Part shown: positions 26,230-35,130 of the stretch, in pieces
Numbering within the stretch: position 1 is the first letter of the stretch
Layout: every line of letters starts with the position of its first letter
Source: Bacteroidales bacterium UBA6397
GTDB lineage: Bacteria > Bacteroidota > Bacteroidia > Bacteroidales > UBA932
Assembly: GCA_002439875.1 (NCBI GenBank)
Contig: DJQB01000036.1
Location: forward strand, 62,001 to 126,000
Length of the DNA stretch: 64,000 nucleotides
Reading direction: 5' to 3'
Notes under the pieces: generated by a model
What the model was told of the DNA's origin: nothing
What the model saw: only the letters and a program-made list of their open reading frames with translations
Database searches by the model: none
Translations under genes and position numbers: made by a program

Positions 26230-27489
26230 ATGCAAAGAAAAAATCTTTTTATTCTTTTTGTTTTTTTAGCTTTTGCCCTCGTTCTGGCCTCATCCGGATG
26301 CAAGAGGAAGGTGCAGGATAATGAGACGGAAATAGTTGAGGAAGTGAAGGATACGCTTCCGCCTTTGGGCTTTTGGCCGGATTCTTTGGATCTTTCGGAG
26401 GATGCGGTCCGAAACGGTGAGACATTCACAGGTCTGATGTGCCGTCTCGGACTGTCTATGAATGACGCTATGAAGATGGCATCGGCCTGTGACACGACAT
26501 TTGATGTCCGGAAGATGCGCGCGGGTAACAAAATCCAGGCTTACTATCAGTTTGACACCAGCGGTACGGGCAGTGCGGTGGGTCCTATGCTAAGGTATGT
26601 CGTCTACGAGCGCAACAAGATTGACAGGGTGGTGTTCCGCACTTCGGATCCGTTCGAGGTCTGGGAATGGTCCAAGCCTGTCGAGAGCACGCGGGAGTTC
26701 ACGGACGTGACAATCAGGTCTTCCCTTTGGAATGACATGCTTGCCGCAGGCAGTTCACCTCAGCTGATTGTCCCGTTGTCTGAGATATTTGCTTGGTCTG
26801 TTGACTTCTTTGGCCTTCAGCCTGGTGACCGTTTCCGGGTTCTGTATGAGCAGAGAAAATGTGAGGGTGAGGTGATCGCTGTGGACACAATATATTATGC
26901 GGAGTTCATAAGGGACGAGAAGATGATTCCAGCCATCATGTACGACCAGGGAGACGGTGGCAATCTGTACTGGAACGAGAAAGGGGAGAGTCTCCGGAAA
27001 GCCTTCCTCAAGGCTCCGCTGAAGTTCACCAGGATCAGTTCAGGGTTCTCCTATCGCCGGAAACATCCTGTGACAGGAAAAGTCAGGGCGCACACCGCTG
27101 TGGACTATGCCGCTCCTGTCGGAACTCCTGTGATGACGATTGGAGACGGAACGGTAGTGAACGCTGGTTGGACGAACGGTGGAGGCAACACAGTGAAGAT
27201 TCGCCATAATTCCGTTTACACGACCTGTTATATGCACCTGTCCCGCTACGGGGCAGGAATCAAGGCCGGGGCGAGAGTCCGTCAAGGCGATGTGATCGGC
27301 TATGTCGGCTCAACAGGGCTTTCAACCGGTCCTCATTTGGATTTCCGGGTGTGGAAAAACGGCACCCCGATCAATCCTTTGAAGATGGATTCTCCACCGT
27401 CCGAACCTATCAAGCCTGAAAACATGCCGGCACTGGATTCGACATTTAGACATTATCGATGTGTGATTGATTCACTTGCAACGAAATAA
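26230..27489 (+). CDS. M23 family metallopeptidase (lipoprotein)
   Basis: About 419 residues from MQRKNLFILFVFL; this start places a lipoprotein signal (LASSGC) at the N-terminus, whereas the longer open frame adds 74 unlikely residues. The middle is an OapA/LysM-like region, and the C-terminal lysostaphin-type domain has zinc ligands in HTAVDYAAPVGTPV (H...D) and HLDFRVW (HxD/HxH strand). It probably hydrolyses peptidoglycan cross-links or acts as an EnvC/NlpD-like activator. A TAAATTTG -7 element lies only 5 bases before the ATG, so the mRNA may be nearly leaderless. Confidence 0.87.
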   Translation: MQRKNLFILFVFLAFALVLASSGCKRKVQDNETEIVEEVKDTLPPLGFWPDSLDLSEDAVRNGETFTGLMCRLGLSMNDAMKMASACDTTFDVRKMRAGNKIQAYYQFDTSGTGSAVGPMLRYVVYERNKIDRVVFRTSDPFEVWEWSKPVESTREFTDVTIRSSLWNDMLAAGSSPQLIVPLSEIFAWSVDFFGLQPGDRFRVLYEQRKCEGEVIAVDTIYYAEFIRDEKMIPAIMYDQGDGGNLYWNEKGESLRKAFLKAPLKFTRISSGFSYRRKHPVTGKVRAHTAVDYAAPVGTPVMTIGDGTVVNAGWTNGGGNTVKIRHNSVYTTCYMHLSRYGAGIKAGARVRQGDVIGYVGSTGLSTGPHLDFRVWKNGTPINPLKMDSPPSEPIKPENMPALDSTFRHYRCVIDSLATK

Positions 27490-27507
27490 TTTTTATAGAT
27501 AATATTC

Positions 27508-29856
27508 ATGAAAAAGAACCTTATCCTTTTATCCTTGACATCGCTGTTGTGCGTGTCCCAAGGATGTGTTGAAAGAAAAAGCCAGTCTGTGACTCCAGCC
27601 ATCAGCCGGGATTCCGAGATTGAGGCAAAAGTCGAGAAAGTCTTGAAAGGCATGGATCTGACGGAGAAAGTGGGTCAGATGATCCAACTTACATCATCGA
27701 CTGTCACTGTTCAGGGCAAGCCTGAGATCGATCCTGACAAACTTCAGAAGGTCATAGGGGAGATGAAAGTCGGCTCGATTCTGAACACTTTCGCTGATGT
27801 CGCACAGTCCAGGGAACTTACAGCCAAACTAGTCAGTGAAATTCAGAAAAAGTCGATGGAAGAGATAGGGATTCCATGCATCTATGGCCTTGACATGATT
27901 CATGGTGCGAGCTATCTTACAGACGCGACATTCTTTCCTCAGGAAATTAATCTTGCGGCAACATTCAATCGTGAATATGCCCGTGCGATGGGCGAGGCTA
28001 TGGCTTACGAGACAAGGGCGGCTATGGTTCCTTGGGTGTTCTCACCTGTCATGGATCTCGGCAGAAATCCTGTCTGGCCAAGACATTGGGAGAGTTTCGG
28101 GGAGGATCCGTATCTTAATGCCGAGATGGCCGTGGCTGAGACCAAGGCTCTTCAGGGGGATGATCCGAATCACATAGACGACAAGCATGTGGCAGTCAGC
28201 GTTAAGCATTTCATGGCCTACGGTGTTCCTGTCTCAGGAAAGGACAGGACTCCGGCTCTTGTTCCTGAAAATGAGTTGAGGGAGAAGTACTTTCGTCCGT
28301 TTAAGGGTTGCCTTCAGTCAGGAGCCTTGACTCTTATGGTCAACTCTGCTTCAATCAACGGAATTCCTACGCACGCCAACAAGGAGCTTCTGACCGGATG
28401 GGTGAAGGAAGGACTGAACTGGGACGGGATGATAGTGACTGACTGGGCTGACATCAACAATCTCTTTGAGAGGGATCACGTCGCAAAGGACAGAAAGGAG
28501 GCTTTGGCCATGGGCATCAACGCAGGAATCGACATGGTCATGGAGCCATACGATCCGTCCTGCTGCACTGAGCTTAAGGACGTTGTGGAGGCTGGCATGA
28601 TTCCGATGTCCAGAATCGATGACGCTGTCCGCAGGGTGCTTCGTCTGAAGTTCCGTCTGGGGCTGTTCGACAACCCGACTTGGGATGTCAGCGGCTTTGA
28701 CAAGTTCGCATGCAAGGAGTTCCAGGACGCTTCCTACGCTGCCGCGGTAGAATCTGAGGTCCTTCTCAAAAACGAAGGGAATATCCTTCCTCTTGAGTAT
28801 GGGAAGAGAATCCTCGTGACAGGACCTAACGCCAACTCAATGAGGGCTTTGAATGGTGGCTGGTCCTACACATGGCAGGGCGATGCGGATCGTTTCGCCG
28901 GTGATTTCAACACTATTTACGAGGCTTTGGCTCAGAAATTCGGTGAGCATAATGTGGTCTATGAACCGGGTGTTACCTACGATGAGACCGACCGTTGGTC
29001 AACCGGTGCATGGCAGAAGGAGAACGTTCCTCAGATAGCCAAGGCTGTTGCCGCAGCTTCAAAGGTAGATGTGATTGTGGCTTGCGTGGGAGAGAACAGT
29101 TATTGCGAGACTCCGGGCAACATAGATGACTTGAATCTTTCCGGCAACCAGAAGGAACTTGTCAGGGCCTTGGCCAAGACCGGAAAACCGATTATTCTTG
29201 TGATAAATGAGGGCCGTCCTAGAGTATTACGTGAGATTGAGCCGCTTGCCAAGGCAGTCATCGATGTGATGCTTCCTGGTAATTATGGCGGAGATGCCCT
29301 TGCTGCTCTTATGTCAGGAGAGGAGAATTTCAGTGGTAAGTTGCCGTTCACCTATCCTAAGTACGTCAACTCGCTTCACACTTATGACTATAAGGTCAGC
29401 GAGAGCCGTGAGACGATGGCCGGAGTCTATAACTACGACGCCATCATGGATGTCCAGTGGCCATTCGGCTTCGGACTCAGCTACACCACTTTTGAATATT
29501 CAGACTTCAAATGCGTGAGCGGTGACACCTTCGTATCTGGCGATGACCTCAAGTTTGAGGTGACTGTCAGGAACACTGGCTCGCACAACGGCAAAGAGGC
29601 TGTCCTGCTATATTCAAGTGACATTGTCGCCAGCCTGATCCCGGATGTGAAGCGTCTCCGCGAGTTCACCAAGGTTGAGCTTGCACCTGGTGAGAGCAAG
29701 GTGGTTTCGTTCACGATCCCTGCCTTTGAACTGGCTTTTGTCGGTGCTGACGGAAAGTGGCGTCTTGAGGCCGGTGATTTCAGGATGAGCTGTGGCGGTC
29801 AGGCGCTCAAGATCACCTGCTCCGAGACCAAGGTCTGGGACACTCCTAATATCTAA
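27508..29856 (+). CDS. bglX: Glycoside hydrolase family 3 beta-glucosidase
   Basis: A 782-residue exported enzyme with a lipoprotein-type signal (CVSQGC, cysteine about 21). The N-terminal GH3 TIM barrel contains MDLGRNPVWPRHWESFGEDPY near 185 (cited in part) and the nucleophile aspartate in MIVTDWADI near 312; a flavodoxin-like GH3 C domain and a final fibronectin-III-like domain follow. It releases glucose (or xylose) from beta-linked oligosaccharides in the periplasm. It starts 18 bases after the M23 gene and is followed 15 bases later by the MscS gene; whether these form an operon or a chance string is unclear. Confidence 0.92.
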   Translation: MKKNLILLSLTSLLCVSQGCVERKSQSVTPAISRDSEIEAKVEKVLKGMDLTEKVGQMIQLTSSTVTVQGKPEIDPDKLQKVIGEMKVGSILNTFADVAQSRELTAKLVSEIQKKSMEEIGIPCIYGLDMIHGASYLTDATFFPQEINLAATFNREYARAMGEAMAYETRAAMVPWVFSPVMDLGRNPVWPRHWESFGEDPYLNAEMAVAETKALQGDDPNHIDDKHVAVSVKHFMAYGVPVSGKDRTPALVPENELREKYFRPFKGCLQSGALTLMVNSASINGIPTHANKELLTGWVKEGLNWDGMIVTDWADINNLFERDHVAKDRKEALAMGINAGIDMVMEPYDPSCCTELKDVVEAGMIPMSRIDDAVRRVLRLKFRLGLFDNPTWDVSGFDKFACKEFQDASYAAAVESEVLLKNEGNILPLEYGKRILVTGPNANSMRALNGGWSYTWQGDADRFAGDFNTIYEALAQKFGEHNVVYEPGVTYDETDRWSTGAWQKENVPQIAKAVAAASKVDVIVACVGENSYCETPGNIDDLNLSGNQKELVRALAKTGKPIILVINEGRPRVLREIEPLAKAVIDVMLPGNYGGDALAALMSGEENFSGKLPFTYPKYVNSLHTYDYKVSESRETMAGVYNYDAIMDVQWPFGFGLSYTTFEYSDFKCVSGDTFVSGDDLKFEVTVRNTGSHNGKEAVLLYSSDIVASLIPDVKRLREFTKVELAPGESKVVSFTIPAFELAFVGADGKWRLEAGDFRMSCGGQALKITCSETKVWDTPNI

Positions 29857-29871
29857 TTATACCCAAAAGGC

Positions 29872-32520
29872 ATGAGATTATTCAAGAGGATCATCCTGAC
29901 GCTTGCCGGACTGCTAGTGGTGGCTGCCCCATCGTGGGGCGTGTTTAACGAGAAGGATCTGGCGCAGACGCTTCAGGTGCTGAGGTATGAGTTGCGTAAG
30001 GCTTATCTTGAGATGGAGAAGAGCCAGGTGTCGTACGAGTCGCAGGATGACAGACAGCACGAGGAACTGGTACATCTTATCCAGAGCTGCAACGAACTGT
30101 CTCTGATGCTCTACTCGCAGAAGCAGGACTTCACGTTCGACCTTACCTACGCCCTCCAGCAGGTCACAGACCAGTACCATAACTTCACTCAGAGCAGGAT
30201 GCCGTACGACAACATCATTTCTTACCTTGATGTGGAGATTGACAGGTACGACAGGCTGGTGATGGCCTTGAAAGTGCTTCCTCCTGAATTGATCGAGTTG
30301 CCGGACAGCCTTGGCGGATCGTCTTTGCTGGACTCTCTGGCGTCCACGCTTCAGACGCACATTCTTCCGAATGATTCCTACACGGACGCCCATGCGGGGG
30401 ATCCGGCTCATGCCGGTCACAAACACTTTGTCGGCCTTGAGGAGAAGCACGAACAAGGTTCTTTTCATCTGGACAGCCTGTCGCAGGTGGCGCGGGACAG
30501 TTGTCTTTTCTATTCCACAAGACTGCTTAAGATGTTCACGGACATCCGTGACCACATGATAGAGGACAATGAATATTATGACACGACCGACAAGCGCCTT
30601 AAAGAGGCCTACGACTATGCCCAGGAGCGTTACAAGATGGTCCAGAAGAAGATATTCATTGAAGGACAGGACAATTTCTGGACAATTCTTACTCACGTCA
30701 AGTCTTATGCATCGAGAGCCGCCAAGGATTTCAGCGACAAGTACGGCAGGGCTTATTTCACTGATGTGAAGAGTGAGTGGCGTGGTCCGATGGTCATCGG
30801 CTTCTCGTTCATGGTTCTGATCTACCTTGCGATCGCCACGCTGTTGAGCATGTTGATTGTCAAGATGTTGATGAGGCGGGTCAAGTTCTTCAGGACGGAA
30901 TGGTTCCGCAAGAGGGAGGCGGCCATATTCATGCTTGGGGCTGCGATTCTGTTTGTGGTCGTCATCGCGGTTGCCAGAAACGCATCCTCGACCTCGCATT
31001 TCTTCTTTATGGCCGCCGGACTGCTGATCGAGTTCGCGCTGTTGCTGATCGCTGTGCTGACCTCGCTGCTTATCCGTCACGACAGCAATCAGATCAACTA
31101 TGGAATGCGGATCTACACCCCGATCATGCTGATGGGACTGTTGGTGATAACGTTCAGAATCATATTCATACCTAACAGTCTGATTGCATTGATTTTTCCT
31201 CCTTTGTTGGTGGTGTTCGGTTTATGGCAGTGGGCATCCATCCACCGCAACGGTCCGAAGGTGCCGAAGAGTGATGATTCCTACGCCATCGCGTCGTTTG
31301 TGGTGACTGTCATCACCTTTGTCATCTCAATTGTTGGCTACAGTCTGCTTGGCTTGCAGGTTTATATCTGGTGGATTTTTCAATTAACTGTGCTACAGTT
31401 GATTGTAGCCTGCGATGACCTGCTTAAGAAGTACCGTCACAGGAGGGTTGACATCCTTGTGCGCGCCTACCGCATCAAGCATCAGAACGATGTAGGAAAG
31501 GACAAAGGCTCGTTCATCCTCGTCACATGGCTTTACGATCTTGTTGAGATGGTCTGCATTCCGGTGCTTTACCTGCTTTCGATTCCGTTCTGCCTTTACA
31601 TGGCCTCGGAAGTGTTCGACCTGACGGAAATATGCATGGACATGTTCTTCTACCCGTTCTTCAATTACGAGTACTTGCATCTGTCTATGTCCAAGATGGT
31701 TTTGGCTGTCGGCTTGTTCTATGTGTTCAAGTACATCTGCTACGTGGTCAGGGCTCTTTACCGGGTTTATCGGCTCCGCAAGGCCCTAGGACAGACCAAG
31801 GCCAGGATCATAACTGAGAACGAACTGAATCTGACTCTTGCCAATAATGTGATTGGGATTCTTGTCTGGGGAACTTTCTTCATTGTGACAATCTCTTTGC
31901 TTAACATTCCAACGAAATCACTGTCGGTCATAACAGCCGGTCTTGCCGCAGGTCTTGGCTTTGCTATGAAAGACATCCTGAACAATTTCTTCTACGGTGT
32001 CCAACTGATGTCGGGGCGTCTTCGCGTCGGGGATTACATCGAATGTGACGGAATCCGAGGGAAGGTGGACAGCATCACCTACCAGAGCACGCAGATTGAG
32101 GCGATTGATGGAAGTGTGATGGCCTTTCCTAACAGTTCCCTTTTCGCCAAGAACTTCAAGAATCTGACCCGCAACAATTCCTACGAGTTCCTCGGTCTTC
32201 CTGTCGGGGTGGCCTACGGGACTGATGTGGAACAGACAAGGCAGGTGATCCTGAAGGCTCTCGCACCTCTCCGCCGCTCTGACAAGTTCGGACGGCCGGT
32301 GATCGAGGAAAGCTACGGAATCAAGGTTGTACTGAACGGGTTCGGAGACAGCAGTGTGGATCTGGTGGTCAAGCAGTATGTCCTCGTTGATCAGCGAGTG
32401 GGCTATATTGCCGCTGCCAATGAGCTGATTTACAACGCATTGAACGAGTCAGGGATAGAGATACCGTTCCCTCAGCGAGACATCAACATCCGTCAGGTAC
32501 CCTCTTCTGACGGAAAGTAA
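29872..32520 (+). CDS. Large MscS-family mechanosensitive channel
   Basis: An 882-residue membrane protein. Signal peptide (ends at about APSWG), a periplasmic helical domain of about 290 residues, then roughly ten hydrophobic helices, and at the C-terminus the MscS pore and beta domains: the Gly/Ala-rich pore helix ITAGLAAGLGFAMKDILNNFFYG (cited in part, about 685-707) and the LRVGDYIECDGIRGKV upper beta domain. The length resembles the MscK/YbdG-like large members. It opens under membrane tension to release solutes. It is followed by purN after 11 bases. Confidence 0.9.
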   Translation: MRLFKRIILTLAGLLVVAAPSWGVFNEKDLAQTLQVLRYELRKAYLEMEKSQVSYESQDDRQHEELVHLIQSCNELSLMLYSQKQDFTFDLTYALQQVTDQYHNFTQSRMPYDNIISYLDVEIDRYDRLVMALKVLPPELIELPDSLGGSSLLDSLASTLQTHILPNDSYTDAHAGDPAHAGHKHFVGLEEKHEQGSFHLDSLSQVARDSCLFYSTRLLKMFTDIRDHMIEDNEYYDTTDKRLKEAYDYAQERYKMVQKKIFIEGQDNFWTILTHVKSYASRAAKDFSDKYGRAYFTDVKSEWRGPMVIGFSFMVLIYLAIATLLSMLIVKMLMRRVKFFRTEWFRKREAAIFMLGAAILFVVVIAVARNASSTSHFFFMAAGLLIEFALLLIAVLTSLLIRHDSNQINYGMRIYTPIMLMGLLVITFRIIFIPNSLIALIFPPLLVVFGLWQWASIHRNGPKVPKSDDSYAIASFVVTVITFVISIVGYSLLGLQVYIWWIFQLTVLQLIVACDDLLKKYRHRRVDILVRAYRIKHQNDVGKDKGSFILVTWLYDLVEMVCIPVLYLLSIPFCLYMASEVFDLTEICMDMFFYPFFNYEYLHLSMSKMVLAVGLFYVFKYICYVVRALYRVYRLRKALGQTKARIITENELNLTLANNVIGILVWGTFFIVTISLLNIPTKSLSVITAGLAAGLGFAMKDILNNFFYGVQLMSGRLRVGDYIECDGIRGKVDSITYQSTQIEAIDGSVMAFPNSSLFAKNFKNLTRNNSYEFLGLPVGVAYGTDVEQTRQVILKALAPLRRSDKFGRPVIEESYGIKVVLNGFGDSSVDLVVKQYVLVDQRVGYIAAANELIYNALNESGIEIPFPQRDINIRQVPSSDGK

Positions 32521-32531
32521 CCGTCAAGGAT

Positions 32532-33119
32532 ATGATTAATTTAGCAATTTTCGCTTCTGGTGGTGGCACCAACTGCGAGAATATTATAAGGTACTTCGAA
32601 GGCTCGGACAGTGTGAATGTCGCGCTGGTCGTTGCCAATAAGGCGGGGATACCTGCTTTGGAAAAAGCGGGAAGGTTAGGTGTGCCGACTCTCGTACTGC
32701 CTAAGTCAGAGTTGTATCATGAAGACGTCGTCATGCCGCTGATGCGGGAATATTCAATTGACTTCATCGTGCTGGCCGGCTTCCTGCTGGTCATCCCTGA
32801 TTTCCTGATCCATGAATATGACCGCAGGATGATCAATCTCCATCCGGCCCTGCTTCCGAAGTTCGGCGGGATGGGAATGTACGGCCACCATGTCCATGAG
32901 GCTGTCAAGGCAGCTGGTGAGACCGAGACCGGCATGACAGTCCATTGGGTCAGCGGCAAGGTTGACGGCGGCGAGATCATAGCCCAATTCCGAACCCCTA
33001 TAAGCCCCGACGACACCCCTGAAGACATCGCGGCCAAGGAACACATACTTGAGATGGAGCACTTCCCTCAGGTCATCGAAGAAGTCATTTGCAAGTCTTT
33101 CTCCCTCGTGCGCGAATAG
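32532..33119 (+). CDS. purN: Phosphoribosylglycinamide formyltransferase
   Basis: A 195-residue GART enzyme of purine synthesis. The glycinamide-binding loop ASGGGTNCENI (about 8-18), the catalytic aspartate strand, the HPALLPKFGGMGMYG loop (about 97-111; catalytic histidine) and TVHWVSGKVDGGEIIAQ (about 136-152) are all present. It transfers formyl from 10-formyltetrahydrofolate to GAR. The last codons (SLVRE, stop) are written by one copy of a local repeat (CTCGTGCGCGAATAG) that recurs 42 bases later. Confidence 0.95.
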   Translation: MINLAIFASGGGTNCENIIRYFEGSDSVNVALVVANKAGIPALEKAGRLGVPTLVLPKSELYHEDVVMPLMREYSIDFIVLAGFLLVIPDFLIHEYDRRMINLHPALLPKFGGMGMYGHHVHEAVKAAGETETGMTVHWVSGKVDGGEIIAQFRTPISPDDTPEDIAAKEHILEMEHFPQVIEEVICKSFSLVRE

Positions 33120-33156
33120 GGCATTTTGGCTCACGAAATAGCTTTCCTGGCTCCTT

Positions 33157-33235
33157 CGTGCGCGAATGACACGATTCCACTCACGAAACTTCGTTTGAGA
33201 GCCTTCCGTGAGTGGAAGCAGTGGTTTTGCGCACG
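33157..33235. repeat. Nested hairpins after purN (CGTGCGC arms)
   Basis: Outer arms CGTGCGC 33157-33163 and GCGCACG 33229-33235; inner perfect 11-bp arms TTCCACTCACG 33175-33185 and CGTGAGTGGAA 33207-33217. The left part is a tandem near-copy of 33104-33150. It lies between the convergent purN and LytTR genes and may terminate both. Confidence 0.6.
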
Positions 33236-33254
33236 GCTCGTTGTCCTTTTGTTA

Positions 33255-34097
33255 TCATGGCATCAGTGCCTTGCCAGAGAGGACTTGATAGATGGTGGGT
33301 TGGTAGGTGTCACCTATTGGGATGCGATCCGGGCCGATGATGATATGACTGCGTTCGATGGCTTCGATTGCGGCGAGACGGACGATGAATGATTTGTGGA
33401 CGCGGATGAAGTCTTCCTTCGGGAGTGTGTCTTCAAGGGTCTTCATACGCATCAGGGACAGGATCGGGGCGGATGATCCGCTCAGGTGGATCTTCACGTA
33501 GTCCTTCAGACCTTCGATGTAGGTGATCTTGTCGAGGTCTATCTGCTGGAGGCGGTACTCGGTCTTGACGAAGATGCTTTTGATTTTTCTCTGTGCGGTC
33601 ACTTCGGTGGTTGGTGAGCCATGTCGAACCACAGGCCCAGTGACCGAGGTTGAAACCACAGGCTCAGTCACTTCGACCGGCTCCGTGGCTGAACCGGACG
33701 GTCGCTGAGCCAGTCTAAGAGACTTATCGTCAATGAGTTCGAAATATTCCTTGGCCTTGAGTGCGGCGGAAAGAAAATCATCGTAAGAGATTGGTTTCAA
33801 GAGATAGTCCAGCGCCCGCACCCGGAACCCCTCGACCGCATATTCACTGAAAGCGGTTGTGAATATGATCCTGGTCCTCCCAGGCAGCATCTTCGAGAGT
33901 TCCATTCCGCTGAGATTCGGCATCTGTATGTCGCAGAACAAAAGATCCACCGGGTTGTCATGAAGGAATGAATATGCCGCCGTCCCACTCGTGAAGCTTC
34001 CTTTAAGTGAGAGGAACGGAGTCTTCGTCACATAAGATTCCATCAGCCTGACAGCCAATGGTTCATCATCGACAACTATGCAACTTATCGTGTTCAT
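33255..34097 (-). CDS. LytTR-family response regulator
   Basis: About 280 residues from MNTISCIVVDDEP. A receiver domain (DDEP at about 10, phospho-acceptor aspartate in LLFCDIQMPNLSG near 53, conserved lysine in LLKPISYDDF near 103) is joined to a LytTR DNA-binding domain (about 170-280; IFVKTEYRLQQIDLDKITYIEGLKDYVKI cited in part). The linker (about 127-167) is a Thr/Val/Glu/Pro-rich low-complexity stretch produced by repeat DNA. It overlaps its histidine kinase by ATGA, forming a two-component pair. Confidence 0.92.
   Translation of the reverse strand: MNTISCIVVDDEPLAVRLMESYVTKTPFLSLKGSFTSGTAAYSFLHDNPVDLLFCDIQMPNLSGMELSKMLPGRTRIIFTTAFSEYAVEGFRVRALDYLLKPISYDDFLSAALKAKEYFELIDDKSLRLAQRPSGSATEPVEVTEPVVSTSVTGPVVRHGSPTTEVTAQRKIKSIFVKTEYRLQQIDLDKITYIEGLKDYVKIHLSGSSAPILSLMRMKTLEDTLPKEDFIRVHKSFIVRLAAIEAIERSHIIIGPDRIPIGDTYQPTIYQVLSGKALMP
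33610..33712. repeat. Repeat DNA encoding the linker of the LytTR regulator
   Basis: Two direct near-copies, around 33627-33650 and 33652-33675, read GAACCACAGGC-C-CAGTGAC and GAAACCACAGGCTCAGTCAC, with TTCGACC following the second. Inverted pieces (GGTCGCTGAG at 33700-33709) point the other way. The repeats resemble the GTCACTTCGACAAGCTCAGT family at 38911-38930 and in metH. Confidence 0.5.
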
Positions 34098-35125
34098 TTG
34101 CCGGTCTTTATTCGCAGCAGGCAACGGTAAACGCTCTGCACCCTGCCATATTCAAATGAATATGATCCGGGATAGAGCAGGTCAAGCCTTCGCTTGAGGT
34201 TCGTGATCCCTATTCCTGATCCGCTTCTGTCCGTGTCATCTTTCGGAAAGCAGCTGTTCTCGACGAGGAAGGAGATATATTCACCCTCCTCCTTAAGGTC
34301 GATTCTGATGAATGATTCCGCTGAGTCGCTGATGCCGTGCTTGAAGGCATTCTCGATGAGGGGTATGAAGAGTAGTGGAGCGATTTGCCTGTCCGAAGTG
34401 TTTTCCGGCAAAGAAACCTCCAACTTTACCCCCGAAGTCAACCGCGCGCTCATCAACTTGACATATTCACCTAGAAATTCGCACTCCTTGGAGAGTGGAA
34501 CAGTCTCTTTCTGGCTTTCATAGAGAACAAACCGTAGCATCCCGCTGAGATTATGTATGGCCTCCTGCGCCTCGGAAGGATCTATCTGAATCAATGAATA
34601 GATGTTGTTCAGAGTGTTGAACAGAAAATGAGGGTTGACCTGACTTTTAAGATTCGCCAGTTCCGCCTCAGCTTGATTCTTTTCAATCTCTTTCCGTAGA
34701 GTTTCATTTGCGTACCATTCGGTGGTCATCTTCACAGCCACGGCAATGCCCACAATTGCAGCATAAATTACTGTATTCCGTACCGTAAAGCTGATAGTGT
34801 CGAGAACTGAGCGAGGCGGCGGTGTCCCAGTAGGAGCGAGAACGTACCTGAAGAACAAGTGAACAGACACGCTCGCTGCTGCGACCAGGACGACATTCCA
34901 TAGTAAATACAGCCATGTTCTTTGGCTGGAGAGGAACCTCTTGATCAGTATTAGGTAATTTGTGTAGAACACTATGACAAATGAGACCACTACCGGAAGA
35001 TATCGAGAATAATCCACTCCACCGTGAAGCGGCCTCCCTGGCTGTGGTGAGAAGAATGGCATAGCCAGAATCACTGCCCAGATTGCCAGATGAATTAACC
35101 AACCGCTGTTTTTTCGCATATTCAT
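34094..35125 (-). CDS. LytS/YehU-type sensor histidine kinase
   Basis: A 343-residue membrane kinase: four hydrophobic helices in the first 140 residues, a coiled coil, then the His_kinase domain with NPHFLFNTLNNIYSLI (phospho-acceptor histidine near residue 174) and an HATPase domain with PLIENAFKHG and GIGITNLKRRL. It phosphorylates the LytTR regulator whose start overlaps its stop. The signal is unknown. Two candidate ATGs (35125, 35119) lie in ATGAATATG. A 212-residue protein of unknown function is encoded 5 bases upstream on the same strand. Confidence 0.92.
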   Translation of the reverse strand: MNMRKNSGWLIHLAIWAVILAMPFFSPQPGRPLHGGVDYSRYLPVVVSFVIVFYTNYLILIKRFLSSQRTWLYLLWNVVLVAAASVSVHLFFRYVLAPTGTPPPRSVLDTISFTVRNTVIYAAIVGIAVAVKMTTEWYANETLRKEIEKNQAEAELANLKSQVNPHFLFNTLNNIYSLIQIDPSEAQEAIHNLSGMLRFVLYESQKETVPLSKECEFLGEYVKLMSARLTSGVKLEVSLPENTSDRQIAPLLFIPLIENAFKHGISDSAESFIRIDLKEEGEYISFLVENSCFPKDDTDRSGSGIGITNLKRRLDLLYPGSYSFEYGRVQSVYRCLLRIKTGK

Positions 35126-35130
35126 TATTG

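Noticed and set aside
29914..31080. Long open frame (388 codons) on the minus strand opposite the MscS gene
   Set aside because: Composition is His/Arg/Gln-rich without signal, motif or start context; the plus-strand MscS frame is clearly real. It is an antisense shadow. The same holds for 59380-60441 (minus, opposite GH97), 21474-22469 (minus, opposite the oxidoreductase subunits), 7904-8794 (plus, opposite the NfnA-like gene) and 4228-5118 (plus, opposite the efflux genes).
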